A stretch of 64,000 nt of DNA from Variovorax paradoxus (GCF_018614955.1 NZ_JAGGNV010000035.1:62001-126000); one strand, 5' to 3'; counted from the first letter of the stretch, positions 39,725-48,119 are shown. The notes: a model not told the origin generated them from the sequence alone. Made by a program: numbers and translations.

Positions 39725-40756
39725 ATGTCCGCTGTCATTCCCGCAACCTTGATCGCCGGGGACGGCATCGGCCCCGAGATCGTCGATGCGACGCTCGCCG
39801 CCCTCGACGCCCTGAAGGCGCCGTTCGAATGGGATCGCCAGGTGGCAGGCCTCGGTGGCGTGCAGCAGGCCGGCGACCCTCTGCCTGCGGCCACCCTGGA
39901 CAGCATCCGCCGCACCCGTCTCGCATTGAAGGGCCCGCTCGAAACGCCGTCGGGCGGCGGCTACCGCTCCTCGAACGTTCGCCTGCGCGAGGAGTTCCAG
40001 CTCTACGCCAACCTGCGTCCCGCGCGCACCATCATTCCCGGCGGCCGCTTCGACAACATCGACCTGATGGTCGTGCGCGAAAACCTCGAAGGCTTGTACA
40101 TCGGCCACGAGCACTACGTGCCGATCGACGGCGATCCGCATGCGGTGGCGATGGCCACCGGCATCAACACGCGCCAGGGCAGCCGCCGCCTGCTCGACTA
40201 TGCCTTCGAGACCGCTGTCGCGACCGGCCGCAAGAAGGTCACGATCGTGCACAAGGCCAACATCATGAAGGCGCTGACCGGCATCTTCCTGGAAACCGGC
40301 CTCGACCTGTACGAGCGCAAGTACAAGGGCAAGTTCGAGCTCGACACGGTCATCATCGACGCCTGCGCGATGAAGCTGGTGCTCAACCCCTGGCAGTTCG
40401 ACATGCTGGTCACGACCAATCTCTTCGGCGACATCTTGTCCGACCTGGTGGCCGGACTCGTCGGCGGCCTGGGCATGGCGCCCGGCGCCAACATCGGTGC
40501 CGACGCGGCCATCTTCGAAGCGGTGCACGGCTCTGCCCCCGACATTGCCGGCAAGGGCATCGCGAACCCCACGGCGCTGCTGCTGGCCGCCGCACTGATG
40601 CTCGACCACTGCAAGCTGCCGGAGTTGGCGACGCGCTTGCGCAAGGCCATCGACAAGACGCTGAACATCGACAAGGTGCGCACGGGCGACCTGGGCGGCA
40701 GTGCCGGCACCGCCGCTTTCACGAAGGCGCTGGTGAGCCGGATCGCCGGCGGCTGA
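39725..40756 (+). CDS. NAD-type isocitrate/isopropylmalate-family dehydrogenase
   Basis: 343 residues of the beta-decarboxylating dehydrogenase family. IAGDGIGPEI nucleotide-side motif, substrate arginines in YANLRPARTI and VRENLEGLYIG, KANIMKALTG, and metal aspartates in NLFGDILSDLVAGLVGGLG. The VRENLEGLYIGHEHY and GGSAGTAAFTKAL patterns fit the short NAD-dependent isocitrate dehydrogenases better than LeuB, and no leuCD genes are near. GGAG precedes the ATG at 39725. Could serve as a second isocitrate dehydrogenase or act on homoisocitrate/tartrate-like acids. Confidence 0.85.
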   Translation: MSAVIPATLIAGDGIGPEIVDATLAALDALKAPFEWDRQVAGLGGVQQAGDPLPAATLDSIRRTRLALKGPLETPSGGGYRSSNVRLREEFQLYANLRPARTIIPGGRFDNIDLMVVRENLEGLYIGHEHYVPIDGDPHAVAMATGINTRQGSRRLLDYAFETAVATGRKKVTIVHKANIMKALTGIFLETGLDLYERKYKGKFELDTVIIDACAMKLVLNPWQFDMLVTTNLFGDILSDLVAGLVGGLGMAPGANIGADAAIFEAVHGSAPDIAGKGIANPTALLLAAALMLDHCKLPELATRLRKAIDKTLNIDKVRTGDLGGSAGTAAFTKALVSRIAGG

Positions 40757-40777
40757 GGAAGGATGCGGCCGCCGCTC

Positions 40778-40915
40778 AGTAGTTGTTCATCGGGCAGGCC
40801 CGACCCCGGCGCATGAAGCATGGGGTGCGGGTAGTGCTTCTTAGTAGTAGTTGTTCATCGGGCAGGCCCGACCCCGGCGCATGAAGCATGGGGTGCGGGT
40901 AGTGCTTCTTAGTAG
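40778..40915. repeat. Exact tandem duplication, 68-bp unit x2
   Basis: Bases 40778-40915 repeat with a period of 68 without a mismatch (units 40781-40848 and 40849-40916, the last base aside). Each unit contains TCGGG-CAGG-CCCGA, a stem with a four-base loop, and an AAGCA/TGCTT pair. It fills the space between convergent genes. The right copy includes the stop codon of the LysR gene (TAA, 40909-40911) and the left copy carries a matching TAA. Confidence 0.95.
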
Positions 40916-42201
40916 GAAGGCAATTGCTTCACGCTGCGGCGAACTTCTTCGATCAGGGCCAGCGCGCAGGGCGCCGCCAAGGCACCGCCGCGCTGCGTGA
41001 TTCCGATCTGCCGCTGCGTGGTGGCCAGCGGAAAGTCCAGCACCACCAGCGTGCCGGCCTCGATCTCGTAGTGCAGCTGATGGGCGGAGATGGCAGTCAG
41101 CATGTCGCTGTGCAACAGAAGGCCCCGCAGCAATGCCAGATCGCCGGTTTCAACGGCAGGTTGTGGCGCCGGCTGGCCCGAATGGTGGAAAAAACGTTCC
41201 AGCAGCTCCCGGGAGGGCGAACCCCGGCGCGATAGGACCCAGCGCGCGCGCTGCAGGTGGGCGAAAGCTATGGGCGACGCTGCAGCCAGCGGGTGCCCGG
41301 CGCGCGCGACGAGCGAAATGCGATCGTCGAACAGGGACTCCTGGACCAGGTCCCTGGCTTGGCCGGCAGGACGCAGCGCTCCGAGAATGAAATCCACATC
41401 GCCGCTGCGCAACGCCGCAGCAAGGACCTCGTAGGGGCTCTCGACCGTGCTGACGCGCACGCCGGGATGCTTGGCGAGCAGCGCCGCGATCGCGGTCGGA
41501 AGCACGAGCGTGCGCGAAAGGGGCAGGGCACCGACGACGACGCTGCCCTCGACGACGCCACGGATCGCAGACAGGTCCGAGCCGATGCTGCGCAGCTCGG
41601 CCAGCGCCCGCTTGCAGCGAAACGCAAGCTGTTCGCCCGAGCGCGTCGGTCTGACCCCGCGCGCCGAGCGGGTGAACAGGACGCAAGCCGTGCGCTCTTC
41701 GAGTTCCCTGACGAGTGCGCTCAAGGCGGGTTGCGTCACCCCGAATGCCCGGGCGACCGCCGGCATGTTGTGCATCTCGGCCAGGCTCGCGAACAGCGCC
41801 AGCCGGCGCCCGCTGAACATGGCGGCAAGCAGGCCTCGCGCATCGGACTTGCGTGTCCCGTCGCTCCCCGCCAGCTCCTGGCCGGCGGCGATGAACTCCT
41901 GCTCCACGCGCGCTGCCCGAACCCACACGGCCTTGCCGTAGACATTGAGCAGCATGCCCCGCGCCTTGCGTTCGAAAAGCGACACGCCCAGGCAGGACTC
42001 CAGTTCCCCGACGGCGCGCGTGACCGCGGAGGCGACGCGAAACAGCGTCTCGGCGGCCTGCGTGACGCTGCCGCTCGAGGCGACGCTCGCAAAAGCCTGC
42101 AGATGCCGCAGATTGATCTTCAGCGCATCTTGCGGGGCAGCCTGGAAGCTGGGTGCTTCGATAACTTTTGTGGAGAGCAAAGAAGTCTTCCGCCGTTTCA
42201 T
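40909..42201 (-). CDS. LysR-family regulator with two HTH domains, next to the gallate genes
   Basis: 430 residues instead of the usual 300. HTH 1 spans about 31-90 (LRHLQAFASVASSGSVTQAAE ... LFERKARG); a second LysR-type HTH follows at about 131-192 (RRLALFASLAEMHNMPAVARAFG ... LFTRSARG), then one effector domain (about 215-425). Start placed at the ATG at 42201; the frame is open further up without a better start. It is divergent from ligJ and very probably controls the gallate genes. A 10-bp inverted repeat (42216-42281) occupies the shared control region. Confidence 0.85.
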   Translation of the reverse strand: MKRRKTSLLSTKVIEAPSFQAAPQDALKINLRHLQAFASVASSGSVTQAAETLFRVASAVTRAVGELESCLGVSLFERKARGMLLNVYGKAVWVRAARVEQEFIAAGQELAGSDGTRKSDARGLLAAMFSGRRLALFASLAEMHNMPAVARAFGVTQPALSALVRELEERTACVLFTRSARGVRPTRSGEQLAFRCKRALAELRSIGSDLSAIRGVVEGSVVVGALPLSRTLVLPTAIAALLAKHPGVRVSTVESPYEVLAAALRSGDVDFILGALRPAGQARDLVQESLFDDRISLVARAGHPLAAASPIAFAHLQRARWVLSRRGSPSRELLERFFHHSGQPAPQPAVETGDLALLRGLLLHSDMLTAISAHQLHYEIEAGTLVVLDFPLATTQRQIGITQRGGALAAPCALALIEEVRRSVKQLPSY

Positions 42202-42215
42202 GCCATTGGAGCTCA

Positions 42216-42281
42216 CGCGCGGGTTAACCCTGTTTCGATAATTAAATGAGAACGCAGGGAAATTAGAACTCAACCCGCGCG
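42216..42281. promoter_or_regulatory. Long inverted repeat in the lysR-ligJ control region
   Basis: Exact 10-base arms CGCGCGGGTT (42216-42225) and AACCCGCGCG (42272-42281) are separated by 46 bases that include an A/T-rich core. The left arm runs into a full palindrome GGGTTAACCC (42221-42230), and an inner pair CCCTG/CAGGG lies at 42228-42259. This is a plausible pair of binding sites for the dual-HTH regulator. Confidence 0.6.
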
Positions 42282-42307
42282 CCCCGGGACTGGCGGAGAC
42301 TTTGGAC

Positions 42308-43336
42308 ATGATCATCGACTGCCACGGCCACTACACCACCGCACCCAAAGCCCTGGAGGATTGGCGCAACCGCCAGATCGCCGGCCTCGGCAATCCGGCC
42401 GAAACGCCGTCCCCCTCGGCACTGAAGATCAGCGACGACGAGCTGCGCGAATCGATCGAGCAGAACCAGCTGAAGAAGATGCGCGAGCGCGGCAGCGACC
42501 TGACCATCTTCTCGCCGCGCGCGAGCTTCATGGCGCACCACATCGGCGGCTTCGAGACCAGCGCCGCGTGGGCCGCGATCTGCAATGAGCTGTGTCACCG
42601 CGTTGCGCAGCTTTTTCCGGAGCACTTCGTCGGCGCCGCGATGCTGCCCCAGTCGCCGGGGGTCGATCCGCGCACCTGCATCCCGGAGCTGGAGCGCTGC
42701 GTCGAGGAATACGGCTTCGTCGGCATCAACCTCAACCCCGATCCTTCGGGCGGGCACTGGACCAGCCCGCCGCTGTCCGACCGCCACTGGTACCCGCTCT
42801 ACGAGAAGATGGTGGAGCACGACATTCCGGCCATGGTGCACGTGAGCACGAGCTGCAACGCGTGCTTCCACACCACCGGCGCGCACTACCTGAATGCCGA
42901 CACCACGGCCTTCATGCAGTGCCTGACCTCCGACCTGTTCAAGGACTTCCCGACGCTGCGCTTCGTGATCCCGCACGGCGGCGGCGCGGTGCCCTACCAC
43001 TGGGGGCGCTTCCGCGGCCTGGCGCAGGAGATGAAGAAGCCGCTGCTGAAGGATCACCTGCTGAACAACATCTTCTTCGACACCTGCGTCTACCACCAGC
43101 CGGGCATCGACCTGCTGGCGCGCGTGATCCCGGTCGACAACATCCTGTTCGCCAGCGAGATGATCGGCGCGGTGCGCGGCATCGATCCGGAGACCGGCTT
43201 TCCCTACGACGACACGCGGCGCTACATCGACGCCACGCCCATGCTCGACGACTCGGCGCGCCACCAGATCTACGAAGCCAACGCGCGCCGGGTGTATCCG
43301 CGCCTCGACCGCGCCCTCGAAGCCAAGGGCCTTTGA
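42308..43336 (+). CDS. ligJ: 4-oxalomesaconate hydratase (LigJ/PmdE type)
   Basis: Amidohydrolase-superfamily hydratase that converts 4-oxalomesaconate to 4-carboxy-4-hydroxy-2-oxoadipate, 342 residues. N-terminal IIDCHGHYTTAPKALEDWRNRQ matches LigJ closely. Metal ligands are in DCHGHY, in the VHVST region and in VIPHGGG, and LFASEMIGAVRGIDPETGFPYDD is the conserved C-terminal part. CGGAGA at 42294-42299 fits the ATG at 42308 (8 bases); the TTG at 42302 is too near. First gene of a tightly spaced operon with ligK. Confidence 0.92.
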   Translation: MIIDCHGHYTTAPKALEDWRNRQIAGLGNPAETPSPSALKISDDELRESIEQNQLKKMRERGSDLTIFSPRASFMAHHIGGFETSAAWAAICNELCHRVAQLFPEHFVGAAMLPQSPGVDPRTCIPELERCVEEYGFVGINLNPDPSGGHWTSPPLSDRHWYPLYEKMVEHDIPAMVHVSTSCNACFHTTGAHYLNADTTAFMQCLTSDLFKDFPTLRFVIPHGGGAVPYHWGRFRGLAQEMKKPLLKDHLLNNIFFDTCVYHQPGIDLLARVIPVDNILFASEMIGAVRGIDPETGFPYDDTRRYIDATPMLDDSARHQIYEANARRVYPRLDRALEAKGL

Positions 43337-43338
43337 CC

Positions 43339-44034
43339 ATGTCCAACACCCTTCTGCAACTCGGCGTCGTCCACCGCAGCGTCCCGCGCGCCGACCCGGC
43401 CGCTGTCGAAAAGCTCTCGCGCTTCGGCGTCTCCACCGTGCACGAGGCGCTCGGCCGCCTCGGCCTGATGCAACCGCGCATCCGTCCCATCTATCCCGAC
43501 GCGCGCTTCTGCGGTCCGGCCGTCACCGTGCTGCTGCAGCCCGGCGACAACTGGATGCTGCATGTCGCGGCAGAGCAGATCCAGCCCGGCGACGTGGTGG
43601 TCGCGGCCTGTACCAGCGACAGCACCGACGGCTTCTTCGGCGATCTGCTGGCCACCTCCTTCAAGGCGCGCGGCTGCAAGGGCCTGGTGATCGACGGCGG
43701 CGTGCGCGACGTGCGCGATCTCACCGCGATGAACTTCCCTGTGTTCAGCCGTGCCGTCCATGCGAAGGGCACGATCAAGGCGACGCTCGGCTCGGTCAAC
43801 GTGCCGGTGGTGTGTGCCGGCGCCCTGGTGCATCCGGGCGACGTGGTGGTGGCCGACATCGACGGCGTCGTGGTGGTGCCGGCGTCGCGTGCGCAGCAGG
43901 TGGCCGACGCGGCCGAAGCCCGCGAGGCCAACGAGGGCGCGAAGCGCGCGCGCTTCGCCGCCGGCGAACTCGGGCTGGACATGTACGCCATGCGCGAGCC
44001 GCTGGCCAAGGCCGGCCTGCGCTACGTCGACTGA
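43339..44034 (+). CDS. ligK: 4-carboxy-4-hydroxy-2-oxoadipate aldolase (LigK/PmdF/GalC)
   Basis: Class II aldolase of the RraA-like fold, 231 residues. Cleaves 4-carboxy-4-hydroxy-2-oxoadipate to pyruvate and oxaloacetate, the last step of the 4,5-cleavage pathway. The family core GDVVVAACTSD, GCKGLVIDGGVRDVRDL (Arg and Asp of the metal site) and HPGDVVVADIDGVVVVP are present. Starts two bases after the ligJ stop, so translation is coupled. Confidence 0.93.
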   Translation: MSNTLLQLGVVHRSVPRADPAAVEKLSRFGVSTVHEALGRLGLMQPRIRPIYPDARFCGPAVTVLLQPGDNWMLHVAAEQIQPGDVVVAACTSDSTDGFFGDLLATSFKARGCKGLVIDGGVRDVRDLTAMNFPVFSRAVHAKGTIKATLGSVNVPVVCAGALVHPGDVVVADIDGVVVVPASRAQQVADAAEAREANEGAKRARFAAGELGLDMYAMREPLAKAGLRYVD

Positions 44035-44052
44035 GGGCGAAGAGAAGACATC

Positions 44053-45339
44053 ATGGCTCGCATCATCGGCGCCGTCGCCTGCTCGCACACGCCGACCATC
44101 GGATTCGCCTTCGACAAGAAGAAGCAGCAGGACCCGGTCTGGGCGCCCATCTTCGAGGCCTTCGAGCCAGTGCAGCGCTGGCTGGCGGAGCGCCAGCCCG
44201 ACGTGCTGTTCTTCATCTACAACGACCACGTCAGCTCTTTCTTCTTCGACCATTACTCGGCTTTCGCGCTCGGCGTCGGCGAGCGGCACGAGGTGGCGGA
44301 CGAGGGCGGCGGTGCGCGCGATCTGCCGGCACTGGCCGGCCACCCGGCGTTGGCGCGCCACATCGGCCACTCGCTGGTGGCCGACGAGTTCGACATGTCC
44401 TTCTTCCAGGACCGGGCGCTGGACCATGGCGTGTTTTCGCCGCTGTCGCTGCTGTGTCCGCACGAGCCGGGCTGGCCGACACCTATCGTGCCGCTGCAGG
44501 TCGGCGTGCTGCAGTCTCCGGTGCCGTCGGCCCGGCGCTGCTGGCGCCTCGGGCAGGCACTGCGGCGCGCCATCGAGAGCTATCCGGAAGACCTGAAGGT
44601 CGCCATCGTCGCCACGGGCGGCCTGTCGCACCAGGTGCACGGCGAGCGCGCCGGCTTCAACAACACGGCCTGGGATGCGCAGTTTCTCGACCTGATCGAG
44701 AACGACCCGGTGCGGCTCACCGAGATGACGCAGGCCGAACTGGCCGCGCTGGGCGGCATGGAGGGCGCGGAAGTGATCATGTGGCTGGTGATGCGGGGCG
44801 CGCTGTCCTCGAAGGTGCGCAAGACGCACCAGAGCTACTACCTGCCGTCGATGACCGGCATCGCGACCACCATCTACGAGAACCTGGCGAGCCCGCCGAT
44901 GGCGGGCGAGGCAGAGCGGCATCGCCGCCATGTCGATGAGCAACTGGCAGGCATCGACGCGCTGCAGGGCACCTATCCCTTCACGCTGGAGACGAGCGCG
45001 CGCGCCTATCGCCTCAACAAGTTCCTGCACGGGATGACACGCCCGGAGCATCGCGCCCGCTTTCTCGCCGACGAAGAGGCTGCGTTCGAGGCGGCCGGGC
45101 TGACCACGCAGGAGCGCGACCTGGTGCGCCGGCGCGACTGGCGCGGGCTGATCCACTACGGCGTCATCTTCTTCATGCTCGAGAAGCTCGGCGCCGTGCT
45201 CGGCGTTTCCAACCTGCACATCTACGCCGCCATGCGCGGCCAGTCGCTGGAAGCATTCCAGCGAACGCGCAACGCACCCGGCGCGCTCTATTCCGTGGCC
45301 GGCAAGGACGCGGCACCCCAAACCTGGAACAAATCATGA
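44053..45339 (+). CDS. galA: Gallate dioxygenase (fused LigB-LigA type extradiol dioxygenase)
   Basis: Type II non-heme Fe(II) ring-cleaving dioxygenase, 428 residues. N-terminal LigB-like catalytic domain with metal histidines H12 (ACSHTPTIG) and H59 (YNDHVSSFF) and the catalytic His in GGLSHQVHGERAGFNN (about 193). A LigA-like C-terminal domain (about 320-425) is joined to it. Separate LigA and LigB chains indicate protocatechuate 4,5-dioxygenase, while the fused 420-residue form is that of gallate dioxygenase (GalA/DesB). Gallate is therefore the best substrate call. Confidence 0.88.
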   Translation: MARIIGAVACSHTPTIGFAFDKKKQQDPVWAPIFEAFEPVQRWLAERQPDVLFFIYNDHVSSFFFDHYSAFALGVGERHEVADEGGGARDLPALAGHPALARHIGHSLVADEFDMSFFQDRALDHGVFSPLSLLCPHEPGWPTPIVPLQVGVLQSPVPSARRCWRLGQALRRAIESYPEDLKVAIVATGGLSHQVHGERAGFNNTAWDAQFLDLIENDPVRLTEMTQAELAALGGMEGAEVIMWLVMRGALSSKVRKTHQSYYLPSMTGIATTIYENLASPPMAGEAERHRRHVDEQLAGIDALQGTYPFTLETSARAYRLNKFLHGMTRPEHRARFLADEEAAFEAAGLTTQERDLVRRRDWRGLIHYGVIFFMLEKLGAVLGVSNLHIYAAMRGQSLEAFQRTRNAPGALYSVAGKDAAPQTWNKS

Positions 45340-46316
45340 AGATACCTTCGCGCCGCCACCTGCTCGCCCTGGCCGGCCTGCTGGCGATCGGTACGCCATG
45401 CAGTGCCGGCGCCGCCGACGCCTACCCGAGCAAGCCGGTCAAGATCATCGTCGGCTACAGCGCCGGCGGTGCGGTGGACCTGATCGCGCGCTCTGTCGGC
45501 CAGCGCCTGGCCGCCATCCTCGGCCAGCCGATCGTCGTCGAGAACAAGTCGGGCGCAGGCACCAACATCGCGGTCAAGGCGCTCATCACCAGTCCGCCCG
45601 ACGGCTACACCCTGATGCTGGCAGCCAACGCACTGGCCGTGAATCCCACGCTGTTCCAGCCGGCGCCCTACGACCTGGAGCGCGACCTGACGCCGGTGTC
45701 CCTGGTCGGGCGGGTGCCGGTGGTGGCTGCGGTGCGCGAGGGCTCGGAGTGGAAGACCCTGCAGCAGCTGGTGAGCGCGGCCAAGGCCAAGCCCGGCGCC
45801 TTCAGCGTCGCGACGCCCGGCAACGGTTCCACGCCGCACCTGGCCATGGAGCTGTTCCAGCACACCGCCGGCGTGTCGCTGCGCCACGTGCCTTACAAGG
45901 GCGGCGCACCGGCGATCACCGATGCGATCGGCGGACACGTGGACGTGGTCGCGGTCAATGCGCTCGAAGCGTCGCCGCTGGCGAAGGCCGGCAAGCTGCG
46001 CGTGCTGGCACTGATGAGTCCCGAGCGCGCGGCGGTGCTGCCCGGCGTACCGACCGTTGCCGAGTCGGGCTACCCGGGCTTCGAAGCCAGCGTCTGGTAT
46101 GGCTTCGTGGCACCGGCAGGCCTTCCCAAGCCTGTCTTGGCGAAATTGCATGAAGCCGTGCAGAAGGCGCTCGAGTCGCCGGAAGTGCGCGACCAGCTTG
46201 CCGCGGCCGGCGGTGTTCCATTGCCCGGGCCGACCGAGCGCTTCGACAAGCTGCTCAAGAGCGAAGCGGCCCGCTACGGCAAGCTGATCCGCGAGGCCAG
46301 CATCAAGCCCGACTAG
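45336..46316 (+). CDS. Bug-family (TctC-like) periplasmic receptor, gallate operon
   Basis: 326 residues. Signal peptide (about 1-27, twin-Arg-like SRRHLLALAGLLAIG), then the Bug fold: YPSKPVKIIVGYSAGGAVDLIAR and ENKSGAGTNIAVKAL. These bind carboxylated compounds for tripartite tricarboxylate transporters or for signalling. Overlaps the dioxygenase gene by ATGA, so uptake or sensing of gallate or a related acid is likely. No tctA or tctB membrane gene is nearby. Confidence 0.9.
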   Translation: MKIPSRRHLLALAGLLAIGTPCSAGAADAYPSKPVKIIVGYSAGGAVDLIARSVGQRLAAILGQPIVVENKSGAGTNIAVKALITSPPDGYTLMLAANALAVNPTLFQPAPYDLERDLTPVSLVGRVPVVAAVREGSEWKTLQQLVSAAKAKPGAFSVATPGNGSTPHLAMELFQHTAGVSLRHVPYKGGAPAITDAIGGHVDVVAVNALEASPLAKAGKLRVLALMSPERAAVLPGVPTVAESGYPGFEASVWYGFVAPAGLPKPVLAKLHEAVQKALESPEVRDQLAAAGGVPLPGPTERFDKLLKSEAARYGKLIREASIKPD

Positions 46317-46326
46317 GCCTACGACC

Positions 46327-47025
46327 ATGAACGAACCCATTCGCATCATCTCGTCGATGGCCACGCGGGCGCTGCTCGACGAGCTCTCGGCCGCGTACTC
46401 GAAGCGCAGCGGCGCGCCAGTCGCCATCGAAGCGGTGGGCGGGGTCGAGGCCGCGCGCCGCGTGTCTGCCGGCGAGGCTTTCGACATGGTGGCGCTCGCC
46501 TCCGACGCGATCGACAGGCTGGCCGCGGCCGGGCGGGTCGACGCGGCCGGCAAGGTCGACCTGGTCCGCTCGGGCGTCGGCGTGGCGGTGCGCTCGGGCG
46601 CCCCGCGGCCCGACATCGCCACCGAAGACGCGCTGCGCCGGGCCGTACAGGACGCGGCCAGCATCGGCTACTCGACGGGCCCGAGCGGCATCGCGCTCGT
46701 CGCGCTGTTCAAGCGCTGGGGCATCGCGGGCGACATCGAAGGCCGGCTGGTCCAGGCGCCGCCGGGCGTGCCCGTCGGCTCGCTGGTAGCGCGCGGCGAT
46801 GTGGCCTTGGGCTTCCAGCAAATGAGCGAGCTGCTGCACGTCGAGGGCATCGACCTGCTCGGTGCCTTGCCGCCGTCCATCCAGATCGTCACGGTCTTTT
46901 CCGCCGCTCCGTGCGCCGGCTCGGCCCGGCGCGACGCCGTCCGCGCACTGCTCGATTTCATGCGCTCGCCGGAAACCGTCGAAGCCAAGCGCCGTCATGG
47001 CATGGAGCCGGCCGCGCCGGGCTGA
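46327..47025 (+). CDS. ModA-like substrate-binding-fold protein without signal peptide
   Basis: 232 residues resembling molybdate-type periplasmic binding proteins: RIISSMATRALLDELSAAYSKRSG, VEAARRVSAGEAFDMVALAS, and GYSTGPSGIALVALFKRWG. No signal sequence: the start MNEPIRIISS goes straight into the first beta strand, so it is probably cytoplasmic. No ABC permease or ATPase is nearby. It lies 10 bases after the Bug gene, so it belongs to the gallate operon. It might bind a pathway acid, but no function is established. Confidence 0.7.
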   Translation: MNEPIRIISSMATRALLDELSAAYSKRSGAPVAIEAVGGVEAARRVSAGEAFDMVALASDAIDRLAAAGRVDAAGKVDLVRSGVGVAVRSGAPRPDIATEDALRRAVQDAASIGYSTGPSGIALVALFKRWGIAGDIEGRLVQAPPGVPVGSLVARGDVALGFQQMSELLHVEGIDLLGALPPSIQIVTVFSAAPCAGSARRDAVRALLDFMRSPETVEAKRRHGMEPAAPG

Positions 47026-47077
47026 TCGATGTGTTGACAGGCCCTGATATCGTCCCCCGTTTCGCTAGCTCGGCCAC

Positions 47078-48016
47078 ATGGAACTTCGTCAGCTCCGTTA
47101 CTTTGTCCGCACGGTCGAGCTCGGCAGCATGGGCCGTGCGGCCCTCGATCTCAATCTGGTGCAGTCGGCGCTCAGTCAGCAGATCAGCCGCCTCGAGAGC
47201 GAGCTGTCGACGCGCCTGCTGCAGCGCAAGGCCAAGGGCGTGGTGCCGACCGAAGCGGGCCTGGCCTTCTTTCGCGAAGCACAGCTGACGCTGCGCCATG
47301 CCGACCAGGCCGCGCGCGTGGCGCAGCACGCCAGGCTCACGGGCACCGTCAGCGTCGGACTCGCCCCCACCACCGCTGCCGTGCTGGCCATGCCCTTCAT
47401 GCGAGCGATGCGCGAGCGCTATCCGGACGTGCGCCTGCACATGGTCGAAAGCCTGTCCGGGCACCTGAGCGCGATGCTCAATGCCCGACAGCTCGACCTG
47501 GCGATTCTCTTCAACACCCAAACCGCGACGCGCTGGAGCGTGATGCCGCTGCTTGAAGAGAAGCTGCTGCTGATCCGCGCGCGCCGCCACATGTCGGCCA
47601 GCGCCGCGACGAGCACGCGCAGCATCCCCACCGCGCGGCTGGCCAAGCTGCCGTTGATCCTGCCCACCGGCACGCATGGACTGCGCAGCGTCATCGATGC
47701 CGCCTTCGTTCGCGAAGGGATAGCGCCGCACCTGGTGGCCGAGATCGATTCGCTGGCGATGCTGATGGACACCGTCGATGCCGGCTTCGGCGCCACGGTG
47801 CAGCCCGGCGCCGCGGTGGGCCGATGGCCGGACGCGGCGGAGCGCTTCCACATGGCGCCGCTCGCGGACCGCGAAGCCCGGCGCCGCAACGCGGTATGCA
47901 GCCTCTCGGACGACGAGCTCTCGCCCGCGGCGCTCGCGGTTCGCATCGTGCTCACCGACACCGCACAGGCGCTGGTGCGTGCTGGGCACTGGCCCGGCGC
48001 CACGCTGGCTGGCTGA
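47078..48016 (+). CDS. LysR-family transcriptional regulator upstream of tcuA
   Basis: 312 residues: HTH about 2-62 (MELRQLRYFVRTVELGSMGRAALDLNLVQSALSQQISRLE, LLQRKAKG), then a LysR effector domain. The HTH resembles the CbbR/NAC-like start. It is on the same strand as the tcu operon and its gene ends 4 bases before a perfect T-N11-A dyad. TTGACA (47034-47039) lies 39 bases before its start but I see no matching -10. Likely regulator of tcuA and following genes. Confidence 0.92.
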   Translation: MELRQLRYFVRTVELGSMGRAALDLNLVQSALSQQISRLESELSTRLLQRKAKGVVPTEAGLAFFREAQLTLRHADQAARVAQHARLTGTVSVGLAPTTAAVLAMPFMRAMRERYPDVRLHMVESLSGHLSAMLNARQLDLAILFNTQTATRWSVMPLLEEKLLLIRARRHMSASAATSTRSIPTARLAKLPLILPTGTHGLRSVIDAAFVREGIAPHLVAEIDSLAMLMDTVDAGFGATVQPGAAVGRWPDAAERFHMAPLADREARRRNAVCSLSDDELSPAALAVRIVLTDTAQALVRAGHWPGATLAG

Positions 48017-48020
48017 CCCA

Positions 48021-48033
48021 TCACGATTCGTGA
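48021..48033. promoter_or_regulatory. Perfect LysR box upstream of tcuA
   Basis: TCACGA-T-TCGTGA is an exact dyad and also a T-N11-A box. It begins 4 bases after the LysR stop and lies 86 bases upstream of tcuA, the usual distance for a LysR recognition site of a target promoter. Confidence 0.6.
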
Positions 48034-48119
48034 AGGGGCCATGCGATGCGCCCCCTGGGCAGCGCGCGCCGCCTCTCCTAGAGTTCCTGCTCCTTCGATG
48101 AGACAAGTGAACGCGGTGC

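Noticed and set aside
40781..40916. A 12- to 13-codon minus-strand frame (MRRGRACPMNNY...) present in both 68-bp units
   Set aside because: Very short, no ribosome-binding site, and repeated only because the DNA is duplicated. It may be chance.
47034..47039. TTGACA upstream of the second LysR gene as a sigma-70 promoter
   Set aside because: A consensus -35 hexamer, but no acceptable -10 box at 16-18 bases; not listed as a promoter.
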